Assembly (NCBI RefSeq): GCF_008298035.1
Contig: NZ_CP042910.1
Location: 4,231,001-4,295,000 of the forward strand
Direction of reading: 5' to 3'
From: Gimesia maris
GTDB taxonomy: Bacteria > Planctomycetota > Planctomycetia > Planctomycetales > Planctomycetaceae
DNA: 64,000 nucleotides
This document shows, one piece after another, positions 7,617-17,900 of the stretch. The notes under the pieces were generated by a model. The model saw nothing but the letters and a program-made list of their open reading frames with translations. It made no database searches and had not been told where the DNA came from. The translations under genes and the position numbers were made by a program. Position 1 is the first letter of the stretch, and each line of letters begins with the position of its first letter.

Positions 7617-8242
7617 CTATTCAGACGTTTTTCCGGCTCGTTTATCTTTTATGTTTTGTAACGAAACGTATTTGTAAAGAGTTGTTCTCGAAATCTTCAA
7701 CGTATCACAAATGTCGTCTATACTGTTCGATTTATCTCGAAACAGCTTTTGTGCCAGAACAATTCTAGGGGACTTTGGATTCAGTGGGGGCGTCCTCCCT
7801 TACGCCCTCGTGCTCGGGCTGCAGCCAAGCCTGCTTTAGTTCTCTCTTGTATAAGTCGTCGCTCGAATTGGGCGAGAGCAGAGAAAACATGAAAGATGAG
7901 TTCTCCTGAAGGTGTTGTTTTATCGATTATACCATCACTAATCGAACGAAATCCGATTTCTCGTTCCTTCAAGTCTTCGATCATAGTGACGAGATGACGA
8001 AGTGATCGTCCCAGACGATCGAGCCTCCAAACAAGAAGAGTATCTCCACGTCGCAAATTTTCCTGGCACAGCCAAAGCCCCGGTCGATCTGCTTTAGCAC
8101 CCGAAAGTTTGTCACAGAAGATGTTCTCCCGTTTGACCCCATGTTGAAGTAGAGAATCAATTTGGAGGGAGAGTTCTTGATCACCAGTGCTCACTCGGGC
8201 ATAACCAATCAAACGCTGTTGCTGAAATTCATGAGATACCAT
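7617..8242 (-). pseudogene. Serine recombinase (resolvase/invertase) with a frameshift before the helix-turn-helix
   Basis: The catalytic domain is complete: IGYARVSTGDQELSLQ with the nucleophilic Ser18, then GAKADRPGL, WRLDRLGRSLRHL, SALAQFERRLIQERT and AARARGRKGGRP. The frame then ends at a TGA at 7783, just where the DNA-binding domain should start. In the next frame the missing domain is present and runs to TAG at 7617-7619: LNPKSPRIVLAQ, SIDDICDTLKISRTTLYKYV, a typical resolvase helix-turn-helix. A single missing C on the coding strand in the run at 7786-7790 explains the break. I chose the Met at 8242 because the preceding residues are not family-like. The break could be decay, phase variation or a sequence error. 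Confidence 0.85.
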
Positions 8243-8946
8243 CTTGATTGTCCCTCTAACAGGCAACAATGTTCCTCTACTAATAGAGAAACGTGGCAAT
8301 ATGAATTTGTTCCTTAGCAGATGATAATAAATTCTGACTTTGAAATATTTTTCTAAATGTGCCGAGTATTCAGATTATACAGCCAACCGGTCTCCTCTGG
8401 TTACATCTAAAAGTGAAAACGAGTCCCATAATGGTGCATGTCAATAATCAAAACTCCACTCCTTCCGACAAGTTTTCGGGACGCTCTTCCGCGTCCTCCG
8501 CAATTCTCGTGAATCCTCGTCTTCTGCTAAATGAGGACCGTTAGTTTTCAATACCAAATATCAGTTCAAGGGAATTTCGCCCCGTAATTCGCACACACCG
8601 ACACTCCCAAAACCAACAAAATCACACACTCAAACAATTTGCGGGACAGTCACATGCTAACTCTTTAACCGTAAACGGAAATCTTTTGAGTCCTGCCCTT
8701 TTAAGCCTCTGAAATGCCGGCAGATTTGTGACTACACTGGTATATCTAGAGAGCCTATCACATTAAATTATAGAGTCTTTCAATCTATTATACTCGGTCC
8801 AAATGCCCCTGGAGACGCTATAGTAAAACTGGCCACAGTCTAAATGCACAAAATTGATTTGATTAATCACTTTTCTTAATTCCAGAGAGCGACTTGAGTA
8901 TAAAGTCTCTTCCAGGTTCAAAATATCTTTCTCGAACAAGTTTTGA
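8243..8946. other. Intergenic stretch without recognisable features
   Basis: About 700 AT-rich bases separate the recombinase from the cyanophycinase stop. The open frames present are short, lack motifs and overlap the end of the neighbouring gene in another frame. I see no RNA gene or convincing terminator. Confidence 0.5.
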
Positions 8947-9888
8947 TTAGGTAGAGTTTTTTTTGCGATTGGGTAATGAACTTTTGGGGGGCGCTGTTGG
9001 TCCGGGATCAATGACAGTTCTCTGCTTCAGATCATAAACCATGCCGGCTGTTAACACAGAATAAGTCACATTGGTCAGGGCAAAGGGATCTCGGTTTTCT
9101 GCATAACCGATATGGTTAATCTGTATGGAGCTGCCATCGACCACAATCACCGTTCCGGTGCCGATGACCCGGGCCCGTTGCTCGTTCTCGATGATCAATC
9201 CTGTATTTTCTTCGATGCCCAGTCCCAGTAATGCCGGGTTGGTGGCCATGGCATGAACGAGTCGGGAAATGCGTGATCTCTGTACGAAGTGAGTATCGAA
9301 GATCATATCCTGGATCAGTCCCAGCCCTTTGGTCATTTCAATGCCCCCCTTTCGAAATAATCGAAATCGATTGTTCTGGAAGATCATGACTTCCGGTAGA
9401 ACTGCGGCACCAGCAGAAGTCCCGGCGATGACGCAGCCTCCCATCTGATAGCGTTCCAGTAAAGCATGATGCAGAGGCGTGCCACCAATCAGTGAAGACA
9501 GACGCAGCTGATCGCCTCCTCCAAACATAAAGAGGGTTGTTTCATGAATGATTTTACAGAGTGCTTTCGACCCGGCGTCGGTTCGTTCTCCGATATGAAT
9601 CGTCTGAATACTTTTGGGGTTGAAGGCAGAAAAGAGCACATTGTAATCGCGAGCCCGTTCGTTGGGATTCTCGCTCGCCGTCGGTACTACAACGATGCGG
9701 GCCTGGGAGCCCCCCGCCAGCTCGACCATTTCACGAAAGATTTCTGAATCCGCTGATTTCTTTTCATTTCCGCCAATGGGAATCAGAATACGGGGTTTCA
9801 GAACAGAATGAGAGGTTCGTTTCTTCAAGCGATTTACTTTGATTATGTTTTTATCATTGCGATTTGAATCTGTCACACTGTACTGCAA
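8947..9888 (-). CDS. cphB: Cyanophycinase (peptidase family S51)
   Basis: Cyanophycinase is the serine exopeptidase that cuts the Arg/Asp polymer cyanophycin to beta-Asp-Arg dipeptides. The protein has RILIPIGGNEKKSADSEI, VVVPTASENP, LFMFGGGDQLRL and the nucleophile motif VIAGTSAGAA (Ser158 with the start used), then DTHFVQRSRISRLV and GLGIEENTGL, all characteristic of CphB. No signal peptide is obvious, so it is probably cytoplasmic. The start is uncertain: this frame begins with TTG at 9888, while TTG at 9825 would leave a normal promoter gap to the divergent isoaspartyl peptidase gene. The three genes together make a full synthesis and breakdown set. Confidence 0.9.
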   Translation of the reverse strand: MQYSVTDSNRNDKNIIKVNRLKKRTSHSVLKPRILIPIGGNEKKSADSEIFREMVELAGGSQARIVVVPTASENPNERARDYNVLFSAFNPKSIQTIHIGERTDAGSKALCKIIHETTLFMFGGGDQLRLSSLIGGTPLHHALLERYQMGGCVIAGTSAGAAVLPEVMIFQNNRFRLFRKGGIEMTKGLGLIQDMIFDTHFVQRSRISRLVHAMATNPALLGLGIEENTGLIIENEQRARVIGTGTVIVVDGSSIQINHIGYAENRDPFALTNVTYSVLTAGMVYDLKQRTVIDPGPTAPPKSSLPNRKKNST

Positions 9889-9913
9889 CCTGTTGCGAAG
9901 ATACAGTCAGAGG

Positions 9914-10795
9914 ATGTCGATAATCGTTTGTCATGGTGGATCATCATCAAACCCAGCTTTTCAAGATGGGCCACGGAATGCCTGCCACTCCGGTTTTGAA
10001 CTGATGTCCCAAGACAAAAGTGCCCTGGATGCGGTGATTGCTGCGACACAGATTTTAGAAGATGACGAACGCTTTAACGCGGGAACCGGTTCGAATCTTC
10101 GTTTTGACGGTACGACGATCCAGATGGATGCCTCCTGCATGACGAGTGCGGGGGATTTTGCAGCGGTCGCAGCGATAGAGCGTGTGAAAAACCCGGTCGC
10201 CGTCGCCCGATGTCTGCTTGAAACTCCACATATCCTGCTGGTGGGTGATGGCGCAACAACATATGCCCGGCAATGTGGTTACGAGGATTACGATCCTACC
10301 ACTGCCGGCGCGAAGAGCCGCCTGCAAAAGATCCTCTCTGTCTCTGAACAGATGGGCGACTGGTCGCGGGCTGATCTGGAACGGGCCTGGAACTTTGAAA
10401 CCCCCTTTCGAGAAGCTCTGGGGACTGACACGGTAGGCAGTGTCGCCTGGGACGGTCAGACGTTTGCGAGTGCATTGAGCTCGGGCGGGACCACCATTGT
10501 ACTACGGGGACGCGTAGGTGATGTGCCTCTGCCCGGTTGTGGACTCTACGCAAGCAAAGCAGGTGCCATTGCGACCACCGGTGACGGAGAATACATCGCC
10601 AGATCATTACTGGCTTACCGGGCTTACCTGGAACTTGAAAAAGGTCTGAGCCCCGCACAAACGGTCGACTGGGCTTTGAATGAACTTGCTGACAGCGTCG
10701 ACATAGGAATTATTGTAGTCAATCAAACAGACTTTGCGGGTGGTGCGCGCCATCGTATGGCCTGGCACGGACAAAGCGCACAGGAACCCGCATGA
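9914..10795 (+). CDS. iaaA: Isoaspartyl peptidase / L-asparaginase family protein (Ntn hydrolase)
   Basis: This family hydrolyses beta-aspartyl dipeptides, here most likely the beta-Asp-Arg released by cyanophycinase. From ATG 9914 (MSIIVCHGGSSS) the protein is 293 residues. The N-terminal part has the alpha-subunit features FNAGTGSNLR and DASCMTSAGDF. The autocleavage site is GTDTVGSVAWD, with Thr about 172 as the nucleophile at the new N-terminus of the beta subunit. Substrate-pocket motifs LPGCGLYASKAGAIATTGDGE follow. The more 5' start at 9839 would add residues with no family similarity. The last codons overlap the cphA start (ATGA), so the two genes are translationally coupled. Confidence 0.88.
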   Translation: MSIIVCHGGSSSNPAFQDGPRNACHSGFELMSQDKSALDAVIAATQILEDDERFNAGTGSNLRFDGTTIQMDASCMTSAGDFAAVAAIERVKNPVAVARCLLETPHILLVGDGATTYARQCGYEDYDPTTAGAKSRLQKILSVSEQMGDWSRADLERAWNFETPFREALGTDTVGSVAWDGQTFASALSSGGTTIVLRGRVGDVPLPGCGLYASKAGAIATTGDGEYIARSLLAYRAYLELEKGLSPAQTVDWALNELADSVDIGIIVVNQTDFAGGARHRMAWHGQSAQEPA

Positions 10796-13449
10796 AAATT
10801 CTGGAACAACGTGCCCTCAGGGGCCCCAACCGCTACAGCCGCTACCCGACGATCTTCATGCTGCTTGATATCGAAGAATATGAAGAGCAGCCTTCGGATA
10901 CCATACCTGGTTTTCCGGAGCGTCTGATACAGCTGATTCCTTCGTTATATAACCATCAATGTTCTGTGGGTGAACCCGGCGGTTTCCAGCAGCGACTGCA
11001 GCGGGGAACCTGGGCGGGCCACATCGTTGAACATATTGCCCTGGAAGCACAGTGCCTGGCTGGTATGGAGGTCGGGTTTGGAAAAACCTTTGATACAGAC
11101 ACAAAAGGAATCTATAAGGTCGTCTATCGGTATCGGGTGGAATCAGCGGGTCTCCGGGCAGGTCAGGCAGCCGTAGCGCTGGTGGAGTCAGTCGCCTGTA
11201 ATCGCCCCTTTGAAATCGAGACACTCATTGCAGAGCTTAAGGAATTGCGCGAGAATGACATGCTGGGCCCTTCTACCCACAGCATCGTGGAAGAAGCAAA
11301 ACGCCGCCGGATACCGGCACAACGCTTGAATGCAGACAGTCATATTCAGCTGGGATACGGGATTAAACAACGTCACATTCAGGCAACGTTAACAGACCAA
11401 ACCAGTGCACTGGGTGTAGAAATTGCTGATGAAAAATTCAGGACGAAACTGCTGCTTCGCCAGGCAGGAATCCCAGCGCCTGAAGGAGTACTCGTCTCTT
11501 CTCTCAGCGAAATAAAGCAGGCAGCAGAACGCATCGGGTATCCGGTCGCGATTAAGCCGGAAGTCGGAAACCATGGCAGAGGAATTACGGCTCAGGTCTG
11601 CAATGTGAAGGAACTCGAGACCGCTTTCATGTCTGCGTGGACGGTTTGTGAATCTGTAATTGTAGAACAAAGTCTGACTGGCTTCGATTTTCGGGTGCTT
11701 GTTATCAACGGGAAACTGGTGGCAGCAGCGCTTCGAGAACCGGCCCACGTGGTCGGTGACGGGACTTCGTCGATCGGCCAGTTGATTGAGATGACAAATG
11801 CTGATCCGCGCCGGGGAATTGGTCATGAACGCGTTTTGACAACAATCACTGTCGATACGATGACCCTGAGATTGCTGTCATTGAAGGGGTTTACGGTCGA
11901 TACCGTGTTACCTGAAAATGAGAAACTGTATCTCAAATCGACGGCCAATCTGAGTACTGGCGGGACGGCGCGCGATGTGACTGATGAAGTGCATCAGGAT
12001 GTCCGTTTAATGTGCGAACGAATCGCCCGACTCATCGGCATGGACTGTATCGGCATTGATATCGTGGCCCCCAGTCTGCAGCAGCCTTTAAAATCAGAAT
12101 CTGCAGGAGTTGTTGAAGTCAATGCAGCCCCGGGATTCCGAATGCATCTGGATCCGACTGAGGGAAAAGCACGCAACGTGGCCAGACCATTTGTGGAGAT
12201 GCTGTTTCCTTCAACGGTTAATTTTGATGTCCCGATCATTGCCGTCACAGGTACAAACGGGAAGACGACCACCTCAAAACTGATTGCACATGCTTTAAAG
12301 TACAGCGGGAAGAACGTGGGACTGGCGGGAACAACGGGGATCGAGATTGATGGTGTCACGATTACTGCCGGAGATTACAGTGGACCGGAAGGAGCGCGTG
12401 TGGTTCTCCGTGAACCGACCGTCGACCATGCTGTTTTAGAAGTCGCCCGGGGTGGCATTATCCGTCGCGGTCTCGGTTTTGAAGACTGTCATATCGGGAT
12501 TCTGCTGAATGTCGATGAAGATCACATCGGCACAGACGGTGTGGAAGATCTGGACGATCTGGCGCTGGTCAAATCGACGGTGATTGAAGTCGTCAGACCA
12601 TCAGGATTTTCAATTCTCAATGCAGATGATGCAGTCGTTGTTGGTCTCAAGGATCGGGCAGGTGGTGCAGTGATCTATTTTTCTCTCGACTCAGAGAATG
12701 TAACAGTCACTCAACACCTGACAGAGGGGGGAACTGCAGTCGTGCTGGAAGGTGATGATGTCATCATTCGTTCCAATGGACCGCCGGTCCGGGTACTTTC
12801 GATTCTTGATGCTCCCATAACACTGCGTGGAATCGTCACGTTTAATACGGCAAATGTCCTGGCGGCGGTAGCAGCACTGCATGGTTTAGGAATGGCCGTC
12901 AATACGATTCGAAATGGAATGAGTACTTTCCACCCGAGTGCCACTCAGAATCCGGGCAGAATGAACATTATTGACTTTGTGACGTTCAAGGTCATTCTCG
13001 ACTACGGACATAACGTGCCAGCGATTAATGCCCTCGGCACAGCGTTACCGAAAATCAGCAATGGTCGCAAAATCGTAATTGCGCATGGTACTGGGAATCG
13101 AACAGATGACAACATCAGGGAATTTGGCGCTGCATTAGCTTCTGTTTACGATCACATCATTCTGGCGGACATCGATCCACGAAATCGGGTTTTGGGAGAA
13201 ACGCCTGAACTGGTCAAGTCTGGCGCGCTGGAAACCGGCTTTTCCGAAATGGAGATTGAGATCATCATCGATCCACTAAAGGCCATCGATCGTGCATTTT
13301 CCATAGTGCAACCGGGAGATCTCATCATGGTTCAAGTCGATGAAGTGGCACCGATGCTGAAACATGTCATGCAACACTTTAAGAACAATGTTCCTCGATC
13401 AGAGGTGAAGCTTTCTTCTCAAAGCGAATCGCTCAAAATACCAAAGTGA
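10792..13449 (+). CDS. cphA: Cyanophycin synthetase (type CphA1)
   Basis: CphA polymerises aspartate and arginine into cyanophycin using ATP, adding Asp in its ATP-grasp domain and Arg in its Mur-ligase-like domain. The 885 residues match the usual length. The N-terminal domain (about 1-165) includes GTWAGHIVEHIALEAQCLAG. The ATP-grasp domain (about 215-475) includes YPVAIKPEVGNHGRGIT and DCIGIDIVAPS followed by VVEVNAAPGFRMHL. The Mur-ligase domain begins at about 486 with the P-loop AVTGTNGKTTTSK and continues with LEVARGGIIRRGLGF, NVDEDHIG and LDYGHNVPA. It overlaps the peptidase gene by four bases. All motifs look intact, so the gene is probably active. Confidence 0.95.
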   Translation: MKILEQRALRGPNRYSRYPTIFMLLDIEEYEEQPSDTIPGFPERLIQLIPSLYNHQCSVGEPGGFQQRLQRGTWAGHIVEHIALEAQCLAGMEVGFGKTFDTDTKGIYKVVYRYRVESAGLRAGQAAVALVESVACNRPFEIETLIAELKELRENDMLGPSTHSIVEEAKRRRIPAQRLNADSHIQLGYGIKQRHIQATLTDQTSALGVEIADEKFRTKLLLRQAGIPAPEGVLVSSLSEIKQAAERIGYPVAIKPEVGNHGRGITAQVCNVKELETAFMSAWTVCESVIVEQSLTGFDFRVLVINGKLVAAALREPAHVVGDGTSSIGQLIEMTNADPRRGIGHERVLTTITVDTMTLRLLSLKGFTVDTVLPENEKLYLKSTANLSTGGTARDVTDEVHQDVRLMCERIARLIGMDCIGIDIVAPSLQQPLKSESAGVVEVNAAPGFRMHLDPTEGKARNVARPFVEMLFPSTVNFDVPIIAVTGTNGKTTTSKLIAHALKYSGKNVGLAGTTGIEIDGVTITAGDYSGPEGARVVLREPTVDHAVLEVARGGIIRRGLGFEDCHIGILLNVDEDHIGTDGVEDLDDLALVKSTVIEVVRPSGFSILNADDAVVVGLKDRAGGAVIYFSLDSENVTVTQHLTEGGTAVVLEGDDVIIRSNGPPVRVLSILDAPITLRGIVTFNTANVLAAVAALHGLGMAVNTIRNGMSTFHPSATQNPGRMNIIDFVTFKVILDYGHNVPAINALGTALPKISNGRKIVIAHGTGNRTDDNIREFGAALASVYDHIILADIDPRNRVLGETPELVKSGALETGFSEMEIEIIIDPLKAIDRAFSIVQPGDLIMVQVDEVAPMLKHVMQHFKNNVPRSEVKLSSQSESLKIPK

Positions 13450-13543
13450 AGATCAGTGTCGATCTATCCTGTTACGGCTTTCCCAGTCAGGGACAGGTAA
13501 CTGTTGTGATGCTGACGGTCAGGCAGGTCCAGAGAGAGGTTTC

Positions 13544-14776
13544 ATGATTGAATATGCTTTTCCAAAAGATTTGCTGGAGGCGATTAAAACACGCTGGCAG
13601 AATGTTTCTGATCCGCAGTTTGAGTTGCCCGAAGATCAGATACTTCAACGTTTACTGGAGACCTGCTACCACGCTTCATTTCGCACAAGCGAACAGCGAT
13701 TAGTCCATTGTGTTGTAGCATATGCTTCTTTAGAAGCAATTCCGAAAGAGGCTTTGCAACTGACAGAACCTGTGGTATTGACCGATACTGAACTTGTCCG
13801 ACTGTCTCCGGTGACACAACACCGCCAGACCGTCATTGGTTGTTACCAGCGGGAAGACTGGCTATCCATCTGGGGATTCTTTGAACATGGTCATGCCTGG
13901 GTACAACATTCTGCCGGTGATCCTCCCGCAGCCCCCATGCAACCTGAAGATTACCCTCCCGACTGCCTGATGATCACAATTGAAGGTCCCGGAACACTGA
14001 TGGTTTCTCAGGGACGATCTGGCCTGGTTCGATTACGGGATGGCCGCGTGATCTTTCCCCAGGAGAATCTGTTCCAGACCGGCACAAATCCATTGGGAAT
14101 TTTCTTTCGTCAGGTGATCGCAGGACTCGTCTCCTCAGGTCTCTACCGAAATCTGGTAAAAAGTTCGCTTGAAGAAGAGGAAATACATTCCCTGTTAAAT
14201 ATCTATACAACCTCCCTTCTCGCCATACTGGAGCGTATCAACTTAAGAAGACACGGGGGGAGCATTGTGATCACTCCGCTGCCAGTTCAAAAACAACATG
14301 CCCATATTACATATACCGTTTCTGATCATTCGGGACTGTTTGAGAAAATTGTGACGTATAAAATTCTCGATGATAGGTTACGTCAGGCGAATGAAAATCC
14401 AGATCCATCAGCCGAGTCAGAAAAGAGACAGGCAGAACTTGACCTCCGCCGGGGAAGTCAGCAGTTAATTCGCGGGATCAGTCAGATCAGTCTGCTGGCG
14501 GCCGTCGATGGTGCCGTCCTGCTGGATGATCACCTGCGAATCCAGGGGTTTGGAGTACGGTTTCCCGTTTTACTGCCGCCAGGTTCGCAAGTGGAAGATG
14601 CTTCTTCCGGCCGTAAATATCTATGCGATCAATGGGGATTGCGACATCAGTCTGTCTTTTCATTCTGTCATAAATCGGAAGGGGCAATTGGATTAATCGT
14701 GTCGCAGGATGGAGAAGTGAAAGCGGTTAAAGCAGAGCAAAGCCAGCTCTATTTCTGGGATGGCATTCTTAATTAA
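13544..14776 (+). CDS. DAC-like (DisA-N fold) protein, probably of the DACNV sensor type
   Basis: The 410-residue protein has an N-terminal region of unknown fold and a C-terminal domain resembling the diadenylate cyclase (DisA-N) fold. Seen features are GGSIVITPLP (about 241), AAVDGAVLLDDHLRIQGFG with the DGA motif at about 322-324, WGLRHQSVFSFCHKSEGAIG with RHQ at about 367 where active enzymes have RHR, and a closing beta strand LIVSQDGEVKAVK. Such DAC relatives are described as predicted nucleotide sensors or effectors; that assignment here is from memory of the family. It follows cphA by 94 bp on the same strand and may be cotranscribed. No signal peptide or membrane segment is visible. 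Confidence 0.65.
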   Translation: MIEYAFPKDLLEAIKTRWQNVSDPQFELPEDQILQRLLETCYHASFRTSEQRLVHCVVAYASLEAIPKEALQLTEPVVLTDTELVRLSPVTQHRQTVIGCYQREDWLSIWGFFEHGHAWVQHSAGDPPAAPMQPEDYPPDCLMITIEGPGTLMVSQGRSGLVRLRDGRVIFPQENLFQTGTNPLGIFFRQVIAGLVSSGLYRNLVKSSLEEEEIHSLLNIYTTSLLAILERINLRRHGGSIVITPLPVQKQHAHITYTVSDHSGLFEKIVTYKILDDRLRQANENPDPSAESEKRQAELDLRRGSQQLIRGISQISLLAAVDGAVLLDDHLRIQGFGVRFPVLLPPGSQVEDASSGRKYLCDQWGLRHQSVFSFCHKSEGAIGLIVSQDGEVKAVKAEQSQLYFWDGILN

Positions 14777-14823
14777 ATTCATGTTCACAAAACAAGGGAC
14801 TCATGAAATCCGACAGAATGTCG

Positions 14824-14838
14824 CCCCCGAAATGGGGG
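14824..14838 (+). terminator. Weak hairpin after the DAC-like gene
   Basis: A ccccc/ggggg stem with a five-base loop is followed by atacttttaaag. The T-run is short, so termination is uncertain; it is the only candidate between the DAC-like gene and the glucan synthase gene. Confidence 0.3.
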
Positions 14839-14984
14839 ATACTTTTAAAGAAGTAATTACTCCCAGTTCCGAGAGAAGCCTTCACAGGAAGAAATCACAG
14901 CTGATTGCTAATTACCTTGGTGCGTTCTATAATTGATACAACACCCCTTTCTCCAGGAGATGGAGTTGGGCTCTAGGAGGCTTA

Positions 14985-17900
14985 ATGTATGTTCCAGATA
15001 TCTGGCAAAAACTGTACCGTCTGATTTCTTTCCGACAGTTTCGCCATCAGGAACCTTCGCTTGTCAGGCCCATCGATGAAGCGCCACTTCGCGCTGAACT
15101 CTTTAGTATTGATCAGCTCGAACGACACGCAAAGCTCATCGCTGCGTCCCATAAACTGGCATCAGGCCAGTCACGAGATGAACTATTACCACGGCTCGAT
15201 GAAAACCAGCGTATCTTAAATGAAACGTACGATCTGGTGGCAGCGGCAGAAGATCTGAATCGCCGCATCGAACCAGCGGCAGAATGGCTGCTGGACAATT
15301 TCTATCTGGTGGAAGAACAGATTCGTGCCATCCGACGGCTGTTACCGCCCTCTTACAGCCGGGAACTGCCACGTCTGGCGAATGGCTCCGCTGCCAGCTA
15401 TCCGCGCGTTTATGACATCGCGCTCGAACTGATTGCTCACATTGATGGTCGGATTGATGCCCACAGTCTGGACAGCTTCATTGCCTCTTATGAGTCAGTC
15501 CAGACGCTGAAACTGGGCGAATTATGGGCATTACCATTAATGCTGCGACTGGCCCTGATCGAAAATCTGCGCCGCGTTGCTGTGAGAATTGCTACTGCGC
15601 GGCGCGACCGTGACCTGGCTAACGACTGGGCAGACCGCATGGTAAAGGTGGTCGAACAGAAACCGACAGACCTGATTCTGGTTCTGGCAGATATGGCTCG
15701 AACCAACCCTCACCTCTCAGGTGCCTTTCTGGCAGAGCTGACTCGCCATCTCCAAGGCCAGAATCCAAACTTTGCTTTTGCGAACAGTTGGCTCGAACAT
15801 CGCCTGGCTGACCAGGTATTAACGATCGAACAAGTGGTGCAAACGGAAGGCCAGGCCCAGGCAGTCGATCAGGTTTCGATAGGAAACAGTATCAACAGCC
15901 TGCGTTTTTTGAATTCCAACGACTGGCGCCTTTTTATTGAAAAGCATAGTCTGGTAGAACGAACACTGACGGGGGACCCTTCACACATCTATGCACAGAT
16001 GGATTTCGCGACACGAAATCGTTATCGACGAGCCGTTGAAGGCATTGCCCGACGTAGCAAGTTTACCGAGTATGATGTCGCCCTCAAAGCGGTTCAACTG
16101 GCCGAGAATCATGCGAGTGATAAACCAGAAGACCGTGCTGCTCATGTAGGATATTATTTGATCGGTCATGGTCGCCCGGTATTAGAGTGTTTAGTCGAAA
16201 TGCGACTGACGCCCGCCGTTATGCTGGACAAGCTACGTCGGCGGTTTCCCCTGACCTGTTACCTGTCCACAATGACGTTCTTCACACTTGCTGCAACCTT
16301 ACTCTTCTTCGCTGCGGCCCACCATTCCCGTGTAAGCTGGCAGGGGCTCGCGCTACTGGCGATCCCGGTTCTGATTTGTGCCTCGCATTTGGGAATGGGG
16401 ATTGTCAACTGGTTTTCGATGCAACTGTTTCGACCCCAATCGTTGCCACGCATGAATTACGAACAGGGAATCCCGCCTGAGCATCGCACACTGGTGGCAG
16501 TACCCACGATGCTGACAAGTGCTGCTGGTATTGAGCATCTATTGGAGGGCATGGAAATACGGTATCTTGCCAATCGTGATTCCAATTTACATTTTGCTCT
16601 GGTCACAGACCTGGTGGATGCCGACGCTGAGGTGTTACCAGCTGATGCGCACCTCGTGAGTCTGATCCGTGATGGCATCCAACTCCTGAATCAGAGATAT
16701 GCCTCTGATCGCTCTGATAGATTCTATCTCTTTCACCGTTCTCGAGAATGGAATGCGCAAGAAGGTGTCTGGATGGGGCACGAACGCAAACGTGGTAAAC
16801 TGGCTGACCTGAATGCGACACTGCGCGGTAAACAAGGCCTGTTTACTGAACTCGTCGGCGAACTCGAAATTCTACAATCAGTAAAGTATGTCATCACACT
16901 CGATACTGATACACAATTACCGCGGGATGCAGCCCGATTGATGGTAGGCACACTGGCACATCGTTTGAATCATCCTGTTTTTGATACACGCAAATCGCGC
17001 GTCGTCGAAGGACACACGATCCTTCAACCGCGGGTTGCGGTCAGTCTGAATAGTGCACAGCAATCACATTTCGTGCAGTTGTATGCAGGCGCCCCCGGAA
17101 TCGATCCTTACACGCGGGTTGTTTCAGATGTATACCAGGATTTATTCGGTGAGGGATCATTTATTGGCAAAGGAATTTATGATGTCGATTCCTTTGAAAT
17201 GTCCTGCAATAACTTTCCTGAAAATACGATTCTGAGTCATGACCTGATTGAAGGAGCCTATTGTCGTTCCGCTCTGGTCAGCGACGTGACTTTGTATGAA
17301 GAATATCCATCGCGTTACCTGGCAGATATCGGACGCCGACATCGCTGGATTCGGGGAGACTGGCAGATCGCTGGCTGGTTGTTCCCCTGGGTTCGAAATC
17401 GTGCTGGGAAGTCGATGCGGAATCCGATTTCTGCCCTTTCCTGGTGGAAGATCTTTGACAACCTGCGTCGCAGCCTGATTTCGCTGGCCATGTTGAGCAT
17501 ATTGCTCGTCTCGTGGCTCCTGGTGCCAGACCTGGCTGCAGTATCATTGCTGTTTTTAACCTGTATTGTATTTCTGCCCACAATTCTGGATACACTGACC
17601 AACCTGTTTCAGAAGCCGGTCGATTTACCTTCGCGCCTGCATGTACGCGAGACTCTGCAGGCAACGGGACGACCGTTGGCGCAGAACGTCCTGTCTTTCG
17701 TCTTTTTACCTTATGAAACGTATATCTGCTGCGACGCAATTATTCGCACTCTGGTGCGTATGTTCTGGACAAAGCGACGACTCCTCGAATGGAAAACAGC
17801 CAGCGATTCGGAACGGGGAAGCGATGGTAGTTTGAGTAGTACCATTTACCAGATGATGATCGCTCCCGCGTCAGCCATCCTTCTAGCATTAATACTCTAT

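Noticed and set aside
8763-9011. An 82-residue minus-strand protein after the cyanophycinase
   Set aside because: It overlaps the end of cphB in another frame, lacks motifs and has no ribosome binding site.
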